The notes under the pieces are model-generated. The model had not been told where the DNA came from. It ran no database searches and saw only the letters and a program-made list of their open reading frames with translations. Shown one piece after another: positions 33,079 to 42,590 of a stretch of DNA of 64,000 nucleotides. Both the position numbers and the translations under genes were made by a program. The stretch lies in the NCBI RefSeq assembly GCF_016863035.1, contig NZ_BOOC01000006.1, positions 124,001 through 188,000 on the forward strand. Direction: 5' to 3'. This stretch comes from Microbispora corallina. Lineage in GTDB: Bacteria; Actinomycetota; Actinomycetes; Streptosporangiales; Streptosporangiaceae. Numbering within the stretch: position 1 is the stretch's first letter; each line of letters begins with the position of its first letter.

Positions 33079-35496
33079 TCAGCCGCGGAGACGTTCCATT
33101 GCCGGGTCGAAGAGCGGCTCCTGCGCTACGACGGCGGGGACGCGCCGGTCGAAGTAGCCGATGTGGACGACCTGGCCGGGAGCGGACAGCTCGACCGGGA
33201 GCCAGGCGTAGGCGACGCCCTTGCCGACGGTGTAGCCGTAGGCGGCGCTGGTGACGTAGCCCACGCAGGAGTCGCCGTCGTACACCGGCTCCTTGCCCAT
33301 CACGACCGCCTCGGGGCCGTCGATCGTGAGGCAGGTGAGCCGGCGGCGCACCGACTCGCGCCGGGCGAGCAGGGCGGTGCGGCCGATGAAGTCGCCCTTG
33401 TCCGGCTTCACGGCGAACCCGAGGCCCGCCTCGTACGGGTCGTGCTCGTACGTCATGTCGGTGCCGAAGGACCGGTAGCCCTTCTCCAGCCGGAGGCTGT
33501 TGAACGCCCCCCGGCCGCCCGCGACGATCCCGTGCGGCAGCCCGGCCTCCCACAGGACGTCCCAGAGCTTGGCGCCCATGTCGGCGGTGGTGTAGAGCTC
33601 CCAGCCCAGCTCGCCGATGTAGGACAGGCGCAGCGCGGTCACCGGCACCGGGCCGACGTACCCCCGCTTGGCCCGGAAGTAGCGGAAGCCGTCCTTGCCG
33701 AAGTCGGGGCCGGCCAGCGGCTCCACCACGTCGCGGGCCCGGGGCCCCCAGACGCCGACGCAGCAGGTGCCGGCAGTGATGTCGCGGATCACCACGTCGC
33801 CGGTGGCGTGCCGGTGGAACCAGTCGAGGTCGAGGTTGCCGTTGGCGCCGACCTGGTACAGGTCGCGGCCGAGGCGGGCGACCGTGATGTCGCTGCGGAT
33901 GCCGCCGTCCTCGTCGAGGAGCAGGCAGTACGTCACCGAGCCGACCGACTTGTCCACGTCGCCCGTCGACAGGCGCTGGAGGAAGGCGGTGGCGCCCGGG
34001 CCGGCCACCTCGATCCGCTTCAGCGCGGTCATGTCGTACAGGGCGACCGTCTCGCGGGAGGCCTGGGCCTCGGCGCCGACGATCGGGGACCAGTGCCGGG
34101 ACGCCCAGTCGCCCGGGTGGGGGATGTCGCGGCCGTCGAGCAGGGCGGCGTTGGCCTCGTACCACTGGGGGCGCTCCCAGCCGGAGGCCTCCAGGAAGTA
34201 CGCGCCCAGCACGCGCTGCCGGGTGTGGAAGGGGCTGGTGCGCAGCGGCCGCAGGTTCGCCGGGGGCTCCAGCGGGTGGATGATGTCGTAGACCTCGACG
34301 TAGTTCTGGCAGTCGCGGGCCAGCACGTAGTCGGGGGCGAGCTGATGCGGCTCGAACCGGTTGACGTCGCACTCGTGCAGGTCGAACGACGAGCAGTGGC
34401 CGTCGGCCAGCCACTCGGCCATCGCCCGCCCGACGCCCGCCGAATGGGTCACCCACACGGCCTCGGCCACCCAGAAGCCCTTGACCTCGGGCGACTCGCC
34501 GAGCAGCGGCATGTTGTCCGTCGTGAACGAGAAGAGCCCGTTGATGCCCTCCTCGATCTTCGTCTCGCCGGTGCCGGGCAGCAGCGACCGGGTCTCGGCC
34601 CAGGCCGGGGCGAAGTCGTCCTCGGTGAACGGCGTGACCGACGGCATGACCTCGGCGGCGTCCACGGAGAGGATCTCGTCGGCGGTGATCGGCATCGGCC
34701 GGTGGCCGTAGTAGCCGATGCCGAGCCGGTCGAACCGCTCCCGGTAGTAGAGGTCGCTGTCCTGGTGGCGCAGGATCGGCCGGACCGCCTCCTCGGCCTG
34801 CCCGTGCAGCCCGGGGACGGGTCCCGTCCAGGCGAGCTGGTGGGCGAGCGGCGTCAGGGGGAGGGTCATCCCCACCATGCGCGCGACCCGGGGGCCCCAG
34901 ATCCCCGCGCAGCACACCACCACGTCGGCCGGGATCTCCCCGCCCGAGGTGAACACGGAGGCGACCCGGCCGTCCACCACGCGGATGTCGAGCACCTCGT
35001 GGCGGTCGAGCACCCGCACGCCCCGCTCCCGGGCCCGGGTGAGCTGGACGTCGACGGCGCGCACGGCCTTGGCCAGGCCGTCGGTGGGGACGAAGAGCCC
35101 GCCGAGCACGCGCCCGACGTCCAGCAGCGAGTGCCGCTCGACGCACTCGCCGGGCGTGAGCAGGTGGGCCTCCAGGCCCCAGGCCGTCGCCCATCCGTGG
35201 CGGCGCCGCAGCTCGGTGAGCCGCTCCGGCGTGGTGGCCACCTCCAGGCCGCCCACCTGCAGGAAGCAGCCGAGCGCGCTCAGCTTCTCGACGGTGTAGC
35301 GGGCCATCTCGGTCATCGTCTTGGAGGAGTTCGTCTGGAACACCAGCCCGGGGGCGTGGGACGAAGAGCCTCCCGTCGCCGGCACCGGGCCCTGGTCCAC
35401 GACCGTGATCTGGTCCCATCCCTTGGCGGACAGCTCCTCCGCGAGGGCTGCCCCGACGACCCCGGCTCCGATGATGACGACGCGTGGCCCTGCCAT
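33079..35496 (-). CDS. Dimethylglycine dehydrogenase/oxidase, FAD and THF dependent
   Basis: This 805-residue protein contains an N-terminal DAO-type FAD domain (VVIIGAGVVGAALAEELSAKG), an FAO_M central region, and a C-terminal GcvT plus GcvT_C pair (about 415-800) that binds tetrahydrofolate. His47 in SSSHAPGL matches the histidine that carries covalent FAD in dimethylglycine dehydrogenases and oxidases. It should demethylate dimethylglycine to sarcosine and form methylene-THF. The ATG at 35496 has GGAGGTG at good spacing. It is the first gene of the operon that runs through glyA and soxBDAG. Sarcosine as substrate is the main alternative. Confidence 0.88.
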   Translation of the reverse strand: MAGPRVVIIGAGVVGAALAEELSAKGWDQITVVDQGPVPATGGSSSHAPGLVFQTNSSKTMTEMARYTVEKLSALGCFLQVGGLEVATTPERLTELRRRHGWATAWGLEAHLLTPGECVERHSLLDVGRVLGGLFVPTDGLAKAVRAVDVQLTRARERGVRVLDRHEVLDIRVVDGRVASVFTSGGEIPADVVVCCAGIWGPRVARMVGMTLPLTPLAHQLAWTGPVPGLHGQAEEAVRPILRHQDSDLYYRERFDRLGIGYYGHRPMPITADEILSVDAAEVMPSVTPFTEDDFAPAWAETRSLLPGTGETKIEEGINGLFSFTTDNMPLLGESPEVKGFWVAEAVWVTHSAGVGRAMAEWLADGHCSSFDLHECDVNRFEPHQLAPDYVLARDCQNYVEVYDIIHPLEPPANLRPLRTSPFHTRQRVLGAYFLEASGWERPQWYEANAALLDGRDIPHPGDWASRHWSPIVGAEAQASRETVALYDMTALKRIEVAGPGATAFLQRLSTGDVDKSVGSVTYCLLLDEDGGIRSDITVARLGRDLYQVGANGNLDLDWFHRHATGDVVIRDITAGTCCVGVWGPRARDVVEPLAGPDFGKDGFRYFRAKRGYVGPVPVTALRLSYIGELGWELYTTADMGAKLWDVLWEAGLPHGIVAGGRGAFNSLRLEKGYRSFGTDMTYEHDPYEAGLGFAVKPDKGDFIGRTALLARRESVRRRLTCLTIDGPEAVVMGKEPVYDGDSCVGYVTSAAYGYTVGKGVAYAWLPVELSAPGQVVHIGYFDRRVPAVVAQEPLFDPAMERLRG

Positions 35497-35510
35497 ACAC
35501 ACCTCCGTCG

Positions 35511-35518
35511 TTGCGCAT
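35511..35518 (-). promoter_or_regulatory. ATGCGCAA motif, site A (dmg-glyA-sox operon)
   Basis: ATGCGCAA on the minus strand, 15 bases upstream of the dimethylglycine dehydrogenase start, is followed upstream by GCGCATGTC and TTGCGG, forming GCGCAT-N11-ATGCGC. It is one of three copies in front of the three choline-catabolic transcription units. Confidence 0.45.
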
Positions 35519-35625
35519 TCCGAAACGACATGCGCGTCCCGCAACAATGTCCCCCGTTTGCCACGGCACTGTCAATAACCGGTTCCGGCCTCACCGGGGG
35601 CGCATCGTGCCTGTTGGGAGGCATG

Positions 35626-35658
35626 CCTGAGACGCCCGCGGCGGGCGGGCGTCTCAGG
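35626..35658 (-). terminator. Terminator of the betA-betB operon
   Basis: A perfect 14-bp stem (35626-35639 with 35645-35658) closes a 5-base loop, 7 bases past the betB stop. It prevents read-through into the dmg operon promoter region. Confidence 0.7.
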
Positions 35659-35665
35659 TGGCATC

Positions 35666-37123
35666 TCAGGGACGGAACCAGTTCTGGGGACGCGGGTCGA
35701 TGTTCTGCCAGACGTGCTTGATCTCGCGGTACTCGTTCAGCCCGGTCGGCCCCAGCTCGCGCCCGACGCCGGACTGCTTGAACCCGCCCCACTCCGCCTG
35801 CGGCACATACGGGTGGTAGTCGTTGATCCAGACGGTGCCGTGCCGCAGCCGGGCGGCCACCCGCTGGGCCTTCCCGGCGTCCCGGGTCCACACGGCCCCG
35901 GCGAGGCCGTAGTCGGTGTCGTTGCCGAGCCGGACCGCCTCGTCCTCGTCCCGGAACCGCTCGACGGTCAGCACCGGCCCGAACGACTCCTCCCGGACCA
36001 CCCGCATGCCGCGGTGGCACTCGTCCAGGACGGTCGGCGGGTAGAAGTGACCCGGGCCGTCCAGCCGCCGGCCGCCGCACCGCAGGACGGCGCCCTCGGC
36101 GATCCCGGCCTCGACGTACGCCTCGACCTTGGCGAGGTGGGCGGCGGAGATCAGCGGCCCGGTCTCGGCGTCGGGGTCGAACGGCCCGCCGAGCCTGATC
36201 CGCCCGGCCCGCCGTACGACCTCGTCCACGAACGCGTCGTGCAGCGAGTCCTCGACCAGCAGCCGCGCCCCGGCCGAGCAGACCTGCCCGGAGTGGAGGA
36301 AGACGGCGGTGAGCGCGAAGTCGACGGCGGTGTCGACGTCCGCGTCGGCGAAGACGATGTTCGGGTTCTTGCCGCCGAGCTCCAGCGCGACCTTCTTCAC
36401 GGTGCCCGCCGCCGCGGCCATGATCGTCCGTCCGGTGGCCAGACCCCCGGTGAAGGAGACCATGTCCACGTCCGGGTGCTCGGCCAGCGGCGCGCCGGCC
36501 TCCGCGCCCGCCCCCAGCACGAGGTTGCCCGCGCCCGGCGGCAGCCCGGCCTCCTCCAGCAGGCGCATCAGCAGGATCGCGGTGGACGGCGTCAGCTCGC
36601 TCGGCTTGAGCACGAACGTGTTCCCGGCCGCCAGGGCCGGGGCCACCTTCCACGACGTCTGGAGGAGGGGGTAGTTCCAGGGTGTGATCAGCCCGCACAC
36701 GCCGACCGGCTCGTAGACGATCCGGCTGACGGCGTCGGGGCGGCCGGTGTCGACCACGCGGCCGGCGTCCGTGCCCGCGACGCCGCCGAAGTAGCGGAAG
36801 CAGCGCACGACGTCGTCCACGTCGTACTCGCTCTCGACCAGCCGCTTGCCGGTGTCCGTGGACTCGGCCGTGGCGATCTCCTTGCGGTCCCGCTCCAGCA
36901 GGTCCGCCACCCGCAGGAGCAGCCGGCCGCGCTCGACCTCCGGCGTGCGCGGCCACGGGCCCTCGTCGAACGCCTCGCGGGCCGCGGCGATGGCGCTCTC
37001 GGTGTCGGCTCGGGTGGCCTCGGAGACGGTCGCCGCGAGCGTGCCGTCGGCCGGGCAGCGGATCTCCCGGGTGCCGCCGCCGGACGCCTCGCGCCACCGG
37101 CCGCCGATGTACAGATCCTTCAC
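35666..37123 (-). CDS. betB: Betaine-aldehyde dehydrogenase
   Basis: This 485-residue NAD(P)-dependent aldehyde dehydrogenase has the cofactor segment [15 protein letters not shown], the general base Glu in [12 protein letters not shown], the nucleophile Cys in [11 protein letters not shown], and [13 protein letters not shown]. It overlaps betA by ATGA, so the substrate is expected to be betaine aldehyde, giving glycine betaine. The C-terminal [14 protein letters not shown] motif is common in betaine-aldehyde dehydrogenases. The start is the ATG at 37123; a longer upstream frame is spurious. Confidence 0.9.
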   Translation of the reverse strand: MKDLYIGGRWREASGGGTREIRCPADGTLAATVSEATRADTESAIAAAREAFDEGPWPRTPEVERGRLLLRVADLLERDRKEIATAESTDTGKRLVESEYDVDDVVRCFRYFGGVAGTDAGRVVDTGRPDAVSRIVYEPVGVCGLITPWNYPLLQTSWKVAPALAAGNTFVLKPSELTPSTAILLMRLLEEAGLPPGAGNLVLGAGAEAGAPLAEHPDVDMVSFTGGLATGRTIMAAAAGTVKKVALELGGKNPNIVFADADVDTAVDFALTAVFLHSGQVCSAGARLLVEDSLHDAFVDEVVRRAGRIRLGGPFDPDAETGPLISAAHLAKVEAYVEAGIAEGAVLRCGGRRLDGPGHFYPPTVLDECHRGMRVVREESFGPVLTVERFRDEDEAVRLGNDTDYGLAGAVWTRDAGKAQRVAARLRHGTVWINDYHPYVPQAEWGGFKQSGVGRELGPTGLNEYREIKHVWQNIDPRPQNWFRP

Positions 37124-38763
37124 GCCCGCTCCTGGGTCTCACGGTGCCGGTAGAACTCCGCGTGCTCGGGCGGCAGGGGAGTGTCGCCCAGGATCAGGTC
37201 GGCCGCCTTCTCCGCGACCATCATCACCGGGGCGTAGATGTTGCCGTTCGTGACGTACGGCATGACGGAGGCGTCCACGACCCGCAGGCCCTCCAGGCCG
37301 TGCACCCGCATCGTGAGCGGGTCGACCACGGACATCTCGTCGACGCCCATCCGGGCCGTGCAGGACGGGTGGAGCGCGGTCTCGCCGTCCCTGGCCACCC
37401 AGTCGAGGATCTGCTCGTCGGTCTCCACGCCGGGGCCGGGCGACAGCTCGCCCGCGTTGAACGCGTCCATGGCGGGCTGGTTGAGGATGGCGCGGGCCAC
37501 CCGCACCGCCTCCACCCACTCCCGCCGGTCCTGCTCGGTGGACAGGTAGTTGAAGCGCAGCGCCGGCTTCACCCGGGGGTCCGCGCTCTTGATCTTCACC
37601 GAGCCCCGGGCGTCGGAGTACATCGGGCCGATGTGCACCTGGTAGCCGTGCCCGCCCGCGGGTGAGCTGCCGTCGTACCGGACGGCGACCGGCAGGAAGT
37701 GGAACATCAGGTTGGGGTAGTCGACGTCGTCGTTGCCGCGGACGAAGCCGCCGGCCTCGAAGTGGTTGGTGGCGCCCGGGCCCTTGCGCAGGAACAGCCA
37801 CTGCGCGCCGACCCAGGGCCGGTTGCGCCACTTCATCGCGGGCTGGAGGGAGACCGGCTGCTTGCAGGCGTACTGGATGTAGACCTCCAGGTGGTCCTGG
37901 AGGTTCTCCCCGACGCCGGGGAGGTCGTGGACGACGCCGACGCCGAGGCGCTTGAGCTCGGCGGCGTTGCCGACGCCGGACACCTGGAGGAGCTGGGGCG
38001 AGTTGATCGCGCCGCCGCACAGGATGACCTCGCCGGCCCGGACCGTCGTCCCGTTGTACTCGACGCCCACGGCCCGGGTGCCCTCGAAAAGGATCTTGGT
38101 GACGAAGGCCCGGGTCTTCACCTCAAGGTTGGGGCGGTTCATCACCGGGTGCAGGTAGGCCCGGGCGGCCGACAGGCGGCGGCCGCGCCGGATGTTGCGG
38201 TCGAACGGGGCGAACCCCTCCTGCCGGTAGCCGTTCACGTCGTCGGTCAGCGGGTACCCGGCCTGCTGCACGGCCTCGAAGAACGCCCGGAACAGCGGGT
38301 TGGTCGCCGGCCCGCGCTCCAGCGCCAGCGGCCCGTCGTGCCCGCGCATCGGGTCGTCCGGCGCGGCGGCCAGGCAGTTCTCCATCCGCTTGAAGTACGG
38401 CAGGCAGTGGGCGAAGTCCCACGTCTCCATGCCCGGGTCGGCGCCCCAGCGCTCGTAGTCCATCGGGTTGCCGCGCTGGAAGATCATGCCGTTGATGCTG
38501 CTGGACCCGCCAAGCACCTTGCCCCGGGCGTGGTAGATCCGGCGGCCGTTCATGTGCGGCTCGGGCTCTGACTCGTACTTCCAGTCATAGAAGCGGCTGC
38601 CGATGGGGAAGGTCAGCGCCGCCGGCATGTGGATGAAGACGTCCCAGATGTAGTCGGGCCGTCCGGCCTCCAGCACGAGCACCCGGGTCGAGGGATCGGC
38701 CGACAGCCGGTTCGCCAAGGCGCTCCCAGCTGAACCACCGCCGACTATGACAAAGTCGTACAT
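37120..38763 (-). CDS. betA: Choline dehydrogenase, GMC family
   Basis: This 547-residue FAD oxidoreductase of the GMC family has [16 protein letters not shown] (FAD loop), [20 protein letters not shown] (signature 1), [15 protein letters not shown] (signature 2) and the active-site histidine in [11 protein letters not shown]. It oxidises choline to betaine aldehyde and can continue to glycine betaine. The ATG at 38763 follows CGGAGGCAGAC, a clear Shine-Dalgarno. It is divergent from the iclR gene, and an ATGCGCAA motif lies 28 bases upstream. No choline transporter is encoded nearby. Confidence 0.93.
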   Translation of the reverse strand: MYDFVIVGGGSAGSALANRLSADPSTRVLVLEAGRPDYIWDVFIHMPAALTFPIGSRFYDWKYESEPEPHMNGRRIYHARGKVLGGSSSINGMIFQRGNPMDYERWGADPGMETWDFAHCLPYFKRMENCLAAAPDDPMRGHDGPLALERGPATNPLFRAFFEAVQQAGYPLTDDVNGYRQEGFAPFDRNIRRGRRLSAARAYLHPVMNRPNLEVKTRAFVTKILFEGTRAVGVEYNGTTVRAGEVILCGGAINSPQLLQVSGVGNAAELKRLGVGVVHDLPGVGENLQDHLEVYIQYACKQPVSLQPAMKWRNRPWVGAQWLFLRKGPGATNHFEAGGFVRGNDDVDYPNLMFHFLPVAVRYDGSSPAGGHGYQVHIGPMYSDARGSVKIKSADPRVKPALRFNYLSTEQDRREWVEAVRVARAILNQPAMDAFNAGELSPGPGVETDEQILDWVARDGETALHPSCTARMGVDEMSVVDPLTMRVHGLEGLRVVDASVMPYVTNGNIYAPVMMVAEKAADLILGDTPLPPEHAEFYRHRETQERA

Positions 38764-38791
38764 GTCTGCCTCCGGGCAGGATGATATTGAT

Positions 38792-38819
38792 ATGCGCAAT
38801 AGAGTGCACCATTCGCAAC
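38792..38819. promoter_or_regulatory. ATGCGCAA motif, site B (betA/iclR divergent promoter)
   Basis: ATGCGCAAT at 38792-38800 is followed 19 bases later by ATTCGCAAC (38811-38819), an approximate direct repeat. The first copy is part of ATGCGCAA-T-AGA-G-TGC, which matches site C at 42425 in 14 of 16 positions. Location between betA and the iclR gene suggests a regulator-binding site controlling both. Confidence 0.5.
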
Positions 38820-38849
38820 GCGCGCCGGCCGTGGAGGCCGCGTCCGCGC

Positions 38850-38863
38850 GCTACAGTCCCGCT
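38850..38863 (+). promoter_or_regulatory. Leaderless promoter of iclR
   Basis: TACAGT, a canonical actinobacterial -10 hexamer, lies 6 bases upstream of the ATG at 38864, and no Shine-Dalgarno precedes the ATG. A leaderless transcript is therefore likely. Confidence 0.4.
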
Positions 38864-39652
38864 ATGGCCGACGAATCCGCGTCCGCGCGCTCCGAGAGTG
38901 GCGGCGTCCAGTCCGTCGACCGGGCCGTCAGCATCCTGGAGATCCTGTCCCAGCGGGGGGAGGCCGGGGTGAGCGAGATCGCCCTGGAGATCGGGGTGCA
39001 CAAGTCGACGGCGTTCCGGCTGCTCGGCGCCCTGGAGTCGCGGGGCCTGGTCGAGCAGGCCGAGGACCGAGGCAAGTACCGCCTCAGCTTCGGGATCATC
39101 CGCCTGGCCGGCGGCGTCGCCGCGCGGCTCGACCTCACCCAGCAGGCCCGCCCGGTCTGCCGCCGGCTGGCCGAGGAGATCGGCGAGACCGTCAACCTCG
39201 CCGTCGCCCGCTCCCACTACGCCGTCAACCTCGACCAGGTGCGCGGCCCGTCCGCGGTGACGGCCCACAACTGGGTGGGCCAGCTCACGCCCCTGCACGC
39301 CACCTCCAGCGGCAAGGTCCTGCTCGCCCACCTCGATGAGCGCCGGCGGGCGCAGCTCATCACGGCCGCCGGCCTGGAGAGCTACACCCCGAACACGGTG
39401 ACCTCCCCCGACGTGCTCCGTCAGCAGCTCGACGAGGCACGCCGGAGGGGGTACGCGGTCACCGTGGAGGAGTACGAGATCGGGCTGAACGCCATCGCCG
39501 CCCCGATCCGGTCGTACGAGGGGGACGTGGTGGCCGCCGTCAGCGCGTCCGGCCCGGCCTACCGGTTCAGCGAGAAGCGGATGCACGAGCTCGCTCCTTC
39601 GCTCGTCGCGGGCGCCGACGACATCAGCCACCGCCTGGGCTACGTCGGCTGA
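38864..39652 (+). CDS. IclR family transcriptional regulator of choline catabolism
   Basis: This 262-residue regulator has an N-terminal winged helix-turn-helix (VDRAVSILEILSQRG; GVSEIALEIGVHKSTAFRLL) and a C-terminal IclR effector domain (about 85-260: HATSSGKVLLAHL, NAIAAPIRSYEGDVVAAVSASGP) of GAF-like fold. The gene is the only plus-strand member of the choline island and lies between betA and the Rieske oxygenase, so it is the obvious local regulator. The ATG at 38864 is preferred because homology begins there. Its end overlaps the convergent oxygenase gene by 13 bases. Confidence 0.92.
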   Translation: MADESASARSESGGVQSVDRAVSILEILSQRGEAGVSEIALEIGVHKSTAFRLLGALESRGLVEQAEDRGKYRLSFGIIRLAGGVAARLDLTQQARPVCRRLAEEIGETVNLAVARSHYAVNLDQVRGPSAVTAHNWVGQLTPLHATSSGKVLLAHLDERRRAQLITAAGLESYTPNTVTSPDVLRQQLDEARRRGYAVTVEEYEIGLNAIAAPIRSYEGDVVAAVSASGPAYRFSEKRMHELAPSLVAGADDISHRLGYVG

Positions 39653-40773
39653 CCGGTGCCGAGCCGGTCGAGCACCCACTCGTGGAAGGCGCCGATGTGG
39701 TGCTCGGTCGGCACCAGCACGCCGCCCCGCGCGTACGCGCGCGACCCCATCGCCGGCTGGCAGCGCTCGCAGGCGTCGAAGTCCTGGACGTTGACCCGGT
39801 GGAACAGCTCCACGGAGGGCTCGATGTCCCGGCCGTCCTCCACCACGTCGGCGCGGAACAGCCAGTCGCACTCGACGATCGTGCGGTCCACCGCGAGCGG
39901 GAACATCCGGTGCAGGATCACGTGGTCGGGCACCAGGTTGAGGAACATGGTCGGCTTGACCGTCAGGCCGTAGTAGCGCCGGTCCTGGGTCTCGCTCACG
40001 CCGGGGATGCGGTCGACGCCGGCCGAGCCGTCCACGGTGAAGCCCTCGACGCCCTCGCCGAACTCCGCCCCGTGCCCGACGTACAGCTGGGTGGCGAGGC
40101 CGTCGGCGAACTCCGGCAGCACCTCGGTGAGCTCGGGGTGGATCGTCGCGCAGTGGTAGCACTCCATGAAGTTCTCGACGATGAGCTTCCAGTTCGCCTT
40201 GACGTCGTAGACGATCCGGCGGCCCAGCGCGAGGTTCTCGATGCCGTAGTTGTGGACCGCGTCGAGGTCGCCCAGGCGCCCGGCGACCTGCGCCTGCACC
40301 TCCTCCTCGAACGGCCGCGGCTCGTCGGCCAGGCACACCCACACGTACCCGAGCCACTCCCGCACGTGCACCTTCACCAGGCCGAACTCGACGCGGTCGA
40401 TGTCCGGCATCCTGCTCAGGTTGGGCGCGGCGATGAGCTTGCCGTCCAGGTCGTAGGTCCAGGCGTGGTACGGGCACTGGAATGCGCGGCGCACCTCACC
40501 GGACTCCTCGGTGCAGATCCGGGCGCCCCGGTGCCGGCACACGTTGAGGAACGCGCGGATCGAGCCGTCCTTCGACCGGCTGACGATCACGCTCTCACGG
40601 CCGATCTGCACGGTGCGGAACGCCCCCGGCTTCGTCAGGTCGGCGGCCCGGACGGCGCAGAACCACATGGACTCGAAGATCCTCGCCTGCTCCAGGCCGA
40701 AGACGTTCTCGTCCGTGTAGTAGGTGCCGGGCAGGGTGGCGATGACGCTCGGAGGAAGGCTGCTCGTGGTCAC
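39640..40773 (-). CDS. gbcA: Rieske oxygenase alpha subunit, glycine betaine monooxygenase-like
   Basis: This protein of about 377 residues has a Rieske [2Fe-2S] domain with CRHRGARIC and CPYHAW, and a catalytic mononuclear-iron domain with NWKLIVENFMECYHCATIHP, containing the two iron-ligand histidines and the bridging Asp/Glu region. The family member GbcA/Stc2-like enzymes demethylate glycine betaine or stachydrine-type compounds, releasing formaldehyde. The position between betAB and the dimethylglycine genes makes glycine betaine the likely substrate. The start is taken at the GTG of 40773, where homologues begin and GGGGAAGG lies upstream; an ATG at 40809 is also possible. Confidence 0.87.
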   Translation of the reverse strand: MTTSSLPPSVIATLPGTYYTDENVFGLEQARIFESMWFCAVRAADLTKPGAFRTVQIGRESVIVSRSKDGSIRAFLNVCRHRGARICTEESGEVRRAFQCPYHAWTYDLDGKLIAAPNLSRMPDIDRVEFGLVKVHVREWLGYVWVCLADEPRPFEEEVQAQVAGRLGDLDAVHNYGIENLALGRRIVYDVKANWKLIVENFMECYHCATIHPELTEVLPEFADGLATQLYVGHGAEFGEGVEGFTVDGSAGVDRIPGVSETQDRRYYGLTVKPTMFLNLVPDHVILHRMFPLAVDRTIVECDWLFRADVVEDGRDIEPSVELFHRVNVQDFDACERCQPAMGSRAYARGGVLVPTEHHIGAFHEWVLDRLGTGQPT

Positions 40774-40872
40774 GCCGCGCCGCCTTCCCCGGTCCGCGTC
40801 GTCCGCCATGACGGGGTGGCCGTCTGCTGGTTCACTTCCACTCCTTATCCCTCGGCGAGATCCCCGAGTCGC

Positions 40873-42039
40873 TCATCGCGCGCCGACAGGCTCGATCCGG
40901 CGGCGCCACCGGGTGAACTGGCGCACCTGGTCCACCCCGAGGACGGCGGTCGTCCGGCCGTCCCTGCGGTAGACCGCCAGGAAGCTGCGGGCGTCCGGAT
41001 CGCCCTCCTCGACCGTCACCTCGTCCTCGGGCCCGGCGTGGCCCGCGAACTGCACGCGCCGGCCGTACTGGTCCGACCAGAGGTACGGCGGGGCGGCCTG
41101 GTCGGGCGCCGCTGTCCCGCCGGACAGGAGTGTGGACACCGCCGTGGCGGGCCGCTGCGCCGCGCCGGTCCAGTGCTCGACCCGGTGGTGGCGGCCCAGG
41201 CCGGGATCGAACCAGGAGGCGCAGTCGCCGGCCGCGACGACGCCGGGCACGCTGGTGCCTCCTCCAGCGTCGCACAGCACTCCGTCGCCCACCTCGACCC
41301 CCGCGCCCTCCAGCCACTCGACGGCGGGACGGGCGCCGATGCCCGCCAGCACCACGTCGGCCGGCAGCCGCCGCCCGTCCTCCAGCAGCACGCCGTCGAC
41401 CCTGCCGTCGCCGGTCAGGGCCCGTACCGCGACGCCGCAGACGACCCGCACGCCGTGGTCCTCGTGCAACCCGGCGAGGACCGCGCCCATTCGCGGGCCG
41501 AGGGCCCGGGCGAACGGCGCGGGGGCGACCTCGACGATGACGACGTCCAGGCCGAGCGTCCGGGCGGTCGCGGCGACCTCGGCGCCGATGAACCCGGCGC
41601 CGATCACGACGAGCCGCCGCGCCCCGGCGAGGTCGGCGCGCAGCGCGCGGGCGTCGTCGACCGTGCGCAGCGTGTGGACCCCGCCGAGGCGCCACGGAAG
41701 CTCCCGGGCCACGGCGCCGGTCGCGATCACCACGCCGTCGGCCTCGACGGACGTCCCGTCGGCGAGAGGGACCGCGAAGCCGTCGCTCCGCCGCTCCAGG
41801 CCTGTGGCCGCGGCCCCGAGCCGCCACTCCGCGGCGAGGTCCTCCCCGTCCGCCTCCAGCACCAGGTCGGCCTCGGCGAGGTGCCCGGCGAGGAACTCCT
41901 TCGACAGCGGCGGCCGGTCGTACGGCCGGTGGGGCTCGGAGCCGATCATCGTGATCCGCCCGTCGAAGCCCTGGGCACGCAGGGCGCGGGCCGCGGACAG
42001 CCCGGCCAGGGACGCGCCGACGACCGCGACCGACCTCAC
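40873..42039 (-). CDS. FAD-dependent ferredoxin reductase, three-component oxygenase type
   Basis: This 388-residue protein is of the FAD/NAD-linked reductase family used by Rieske and P450 oxygenases. It has an FAD loop (VVGASLAGLSAARALRAQG), an NAD loop (LVVIGAGFIGAEVAATARTLG), the GD motif VPGVVAAGDCASW and a C-terminal reductase domain. It should move electrons from NAD(P)H to the small Rieske ferredoxin encoded just before it (GTGA overlap). This differs from Pseudomonas GbcB, which is a fused FNR-type reductase. The GTG at 42039 is taken; the much longer open frame to 42717 is not homologous. Confidence 0.9.
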   Translation of the reverse strand: MRSVAVVGASLAGLSAARALRAQGFDGRITMIGSEPHRPYDRPPLSKEFLAGHLAEADLVLEADGEDLAAEWRLGAAATGLERRSDGFAVPLADGTSVEADGVVIATGAVARELPWRLGGVHTLRTVDDARALRADLAGARRLVVIGAGFIGAEVAATARTLGLDVVIVEVAPAPFARALGPRMGAVLAGLHEDHGVRVVCGVAVRALTGDGRVDGVLLEDGRRLPADVVLAGIGARPAVEWLEGAGVEVGDGVLCDAGGGTSVPGVVAAGDCASWFDPGLGRHHRVEHWTGAAQRPATAVSTLLSGGTAAPDQAAPPYLWSDQYGRRVQFAGHAGPEDEVTVEEGDPDARSFLAVYRRDGRTTAVLGVDQVRQFTRWRRRIEPVGAR

Positions 42040-42383
42040 GCCGACCTCGAGCGGACGCCCGGCGGCAGGTTGGGCGGCAGGTCGGACGGCTCGACGTAGA
42101 CCGTGCCGTCCTCCACGACGACGCGATGGGTGCGGACGGGCGCCTTGGCGGGCGGCGCGTCCACCTGCCCGGTGCGCAGGTCGAACCGCGACGCGTGCAG
42201 CGGGCACTCCACCTCGCACCCCTCCAGCCATCCGTCGGCCAGCGAGGCGTCCTGGTGGGTGCACGTGTCGTCGATGGCGTACAGCTCGCCGTCCTCGGTG
42301 TGGAACACGGCGATCGGCGGGTCGGCGTCGAGACGGATGGCCTCGCCCCGGGGAAGGGCCGCGAGGGGGCACGCAGGGATCAT
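42036..42383 (-). CDS. Rieske ferredoxin component
   Basis: This 115-residue protein is a small Rieske [2Fe-2S] ferredoxin: CTHQDASLADGWLEG and CPLHASRFDL contain the CxH...CxxH ligands. It is the electron carrier between the FAD reductase and the oxygenase. The start is the ATG at 42383; an upstream open frame (MFRFTQL) is not homologous. It is the first gene of the oxygenase operon, with site C of the ATGCGCAA motif 42 bases upstream. Confidence 0.92.
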   Translation of the reverse strand: MIPACPLAALPRGEAIRLDADPPIAVFHTEDGELYAIDDTCTHQDASLADGWLEGCEVECPLHASRFDLRTGQVDAPPAKAPVRTHRVVVEDGTVYVEPSDLPPNLPPGVRSRSA

Positions 42384-42424
42384 GCAGCAGTCCCCAAGTT
42401 GTGTAAAGCGGAACAAGAAGCGCT

Positions 42425-42440
42425 ATGCGCAACAGATTGC
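42425..42440. promoter_or_regulatory. ATGCGCAA motif, site C (oxygenase operon)
   Basis: ATGCGCAA-C-AGA-T-TGC contains the perfect inverted repeat CGCAA-CAGA-TTGCG (42428-42441) and matches site B in 14 of 16 positions. It lies upstream of the ferredoxin-reductase-oxygenase operon. Confidence 0.5.
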
Positions 42441-42529
42441 GGTGCGGGCCATCCAAAGTCAAGAGGCGACAAATCGGGCTAATCGTGCTAGTCCCGCTAT
42501 TTCCCAGTGAGGCCCGCGGACATGCGAAA

Positions 42530-42574
42530 GCGGCCGGACCGGGCACCCCGGGGCGCGGGTGCCGGTCCGGCCGC
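42530..42574 (-). terminator. Strong terminator after the SPW protein gene
   Basis: A near-perfect 17-bp GC stem (42530-42547 with 42558-42574, one bulged G) closes a 10-base loop, 17 bases past the stop of the minus-strand gene ending at 42591. It separates that gene from the choline island. Confidence 0.7.
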
Positions 42575-42590
42575 GTGACCGGAGGAGGGA

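Noticed and set aside
40773-40809. Upstream ATG as the definite start of the Rieske oxygenase
   Set aside because: Residues encoded between 40809 and 40773 are Arg/Asp-rich, and the better Shine-Dalgarno precedes the GTG at 40773; kept only as an alternative.
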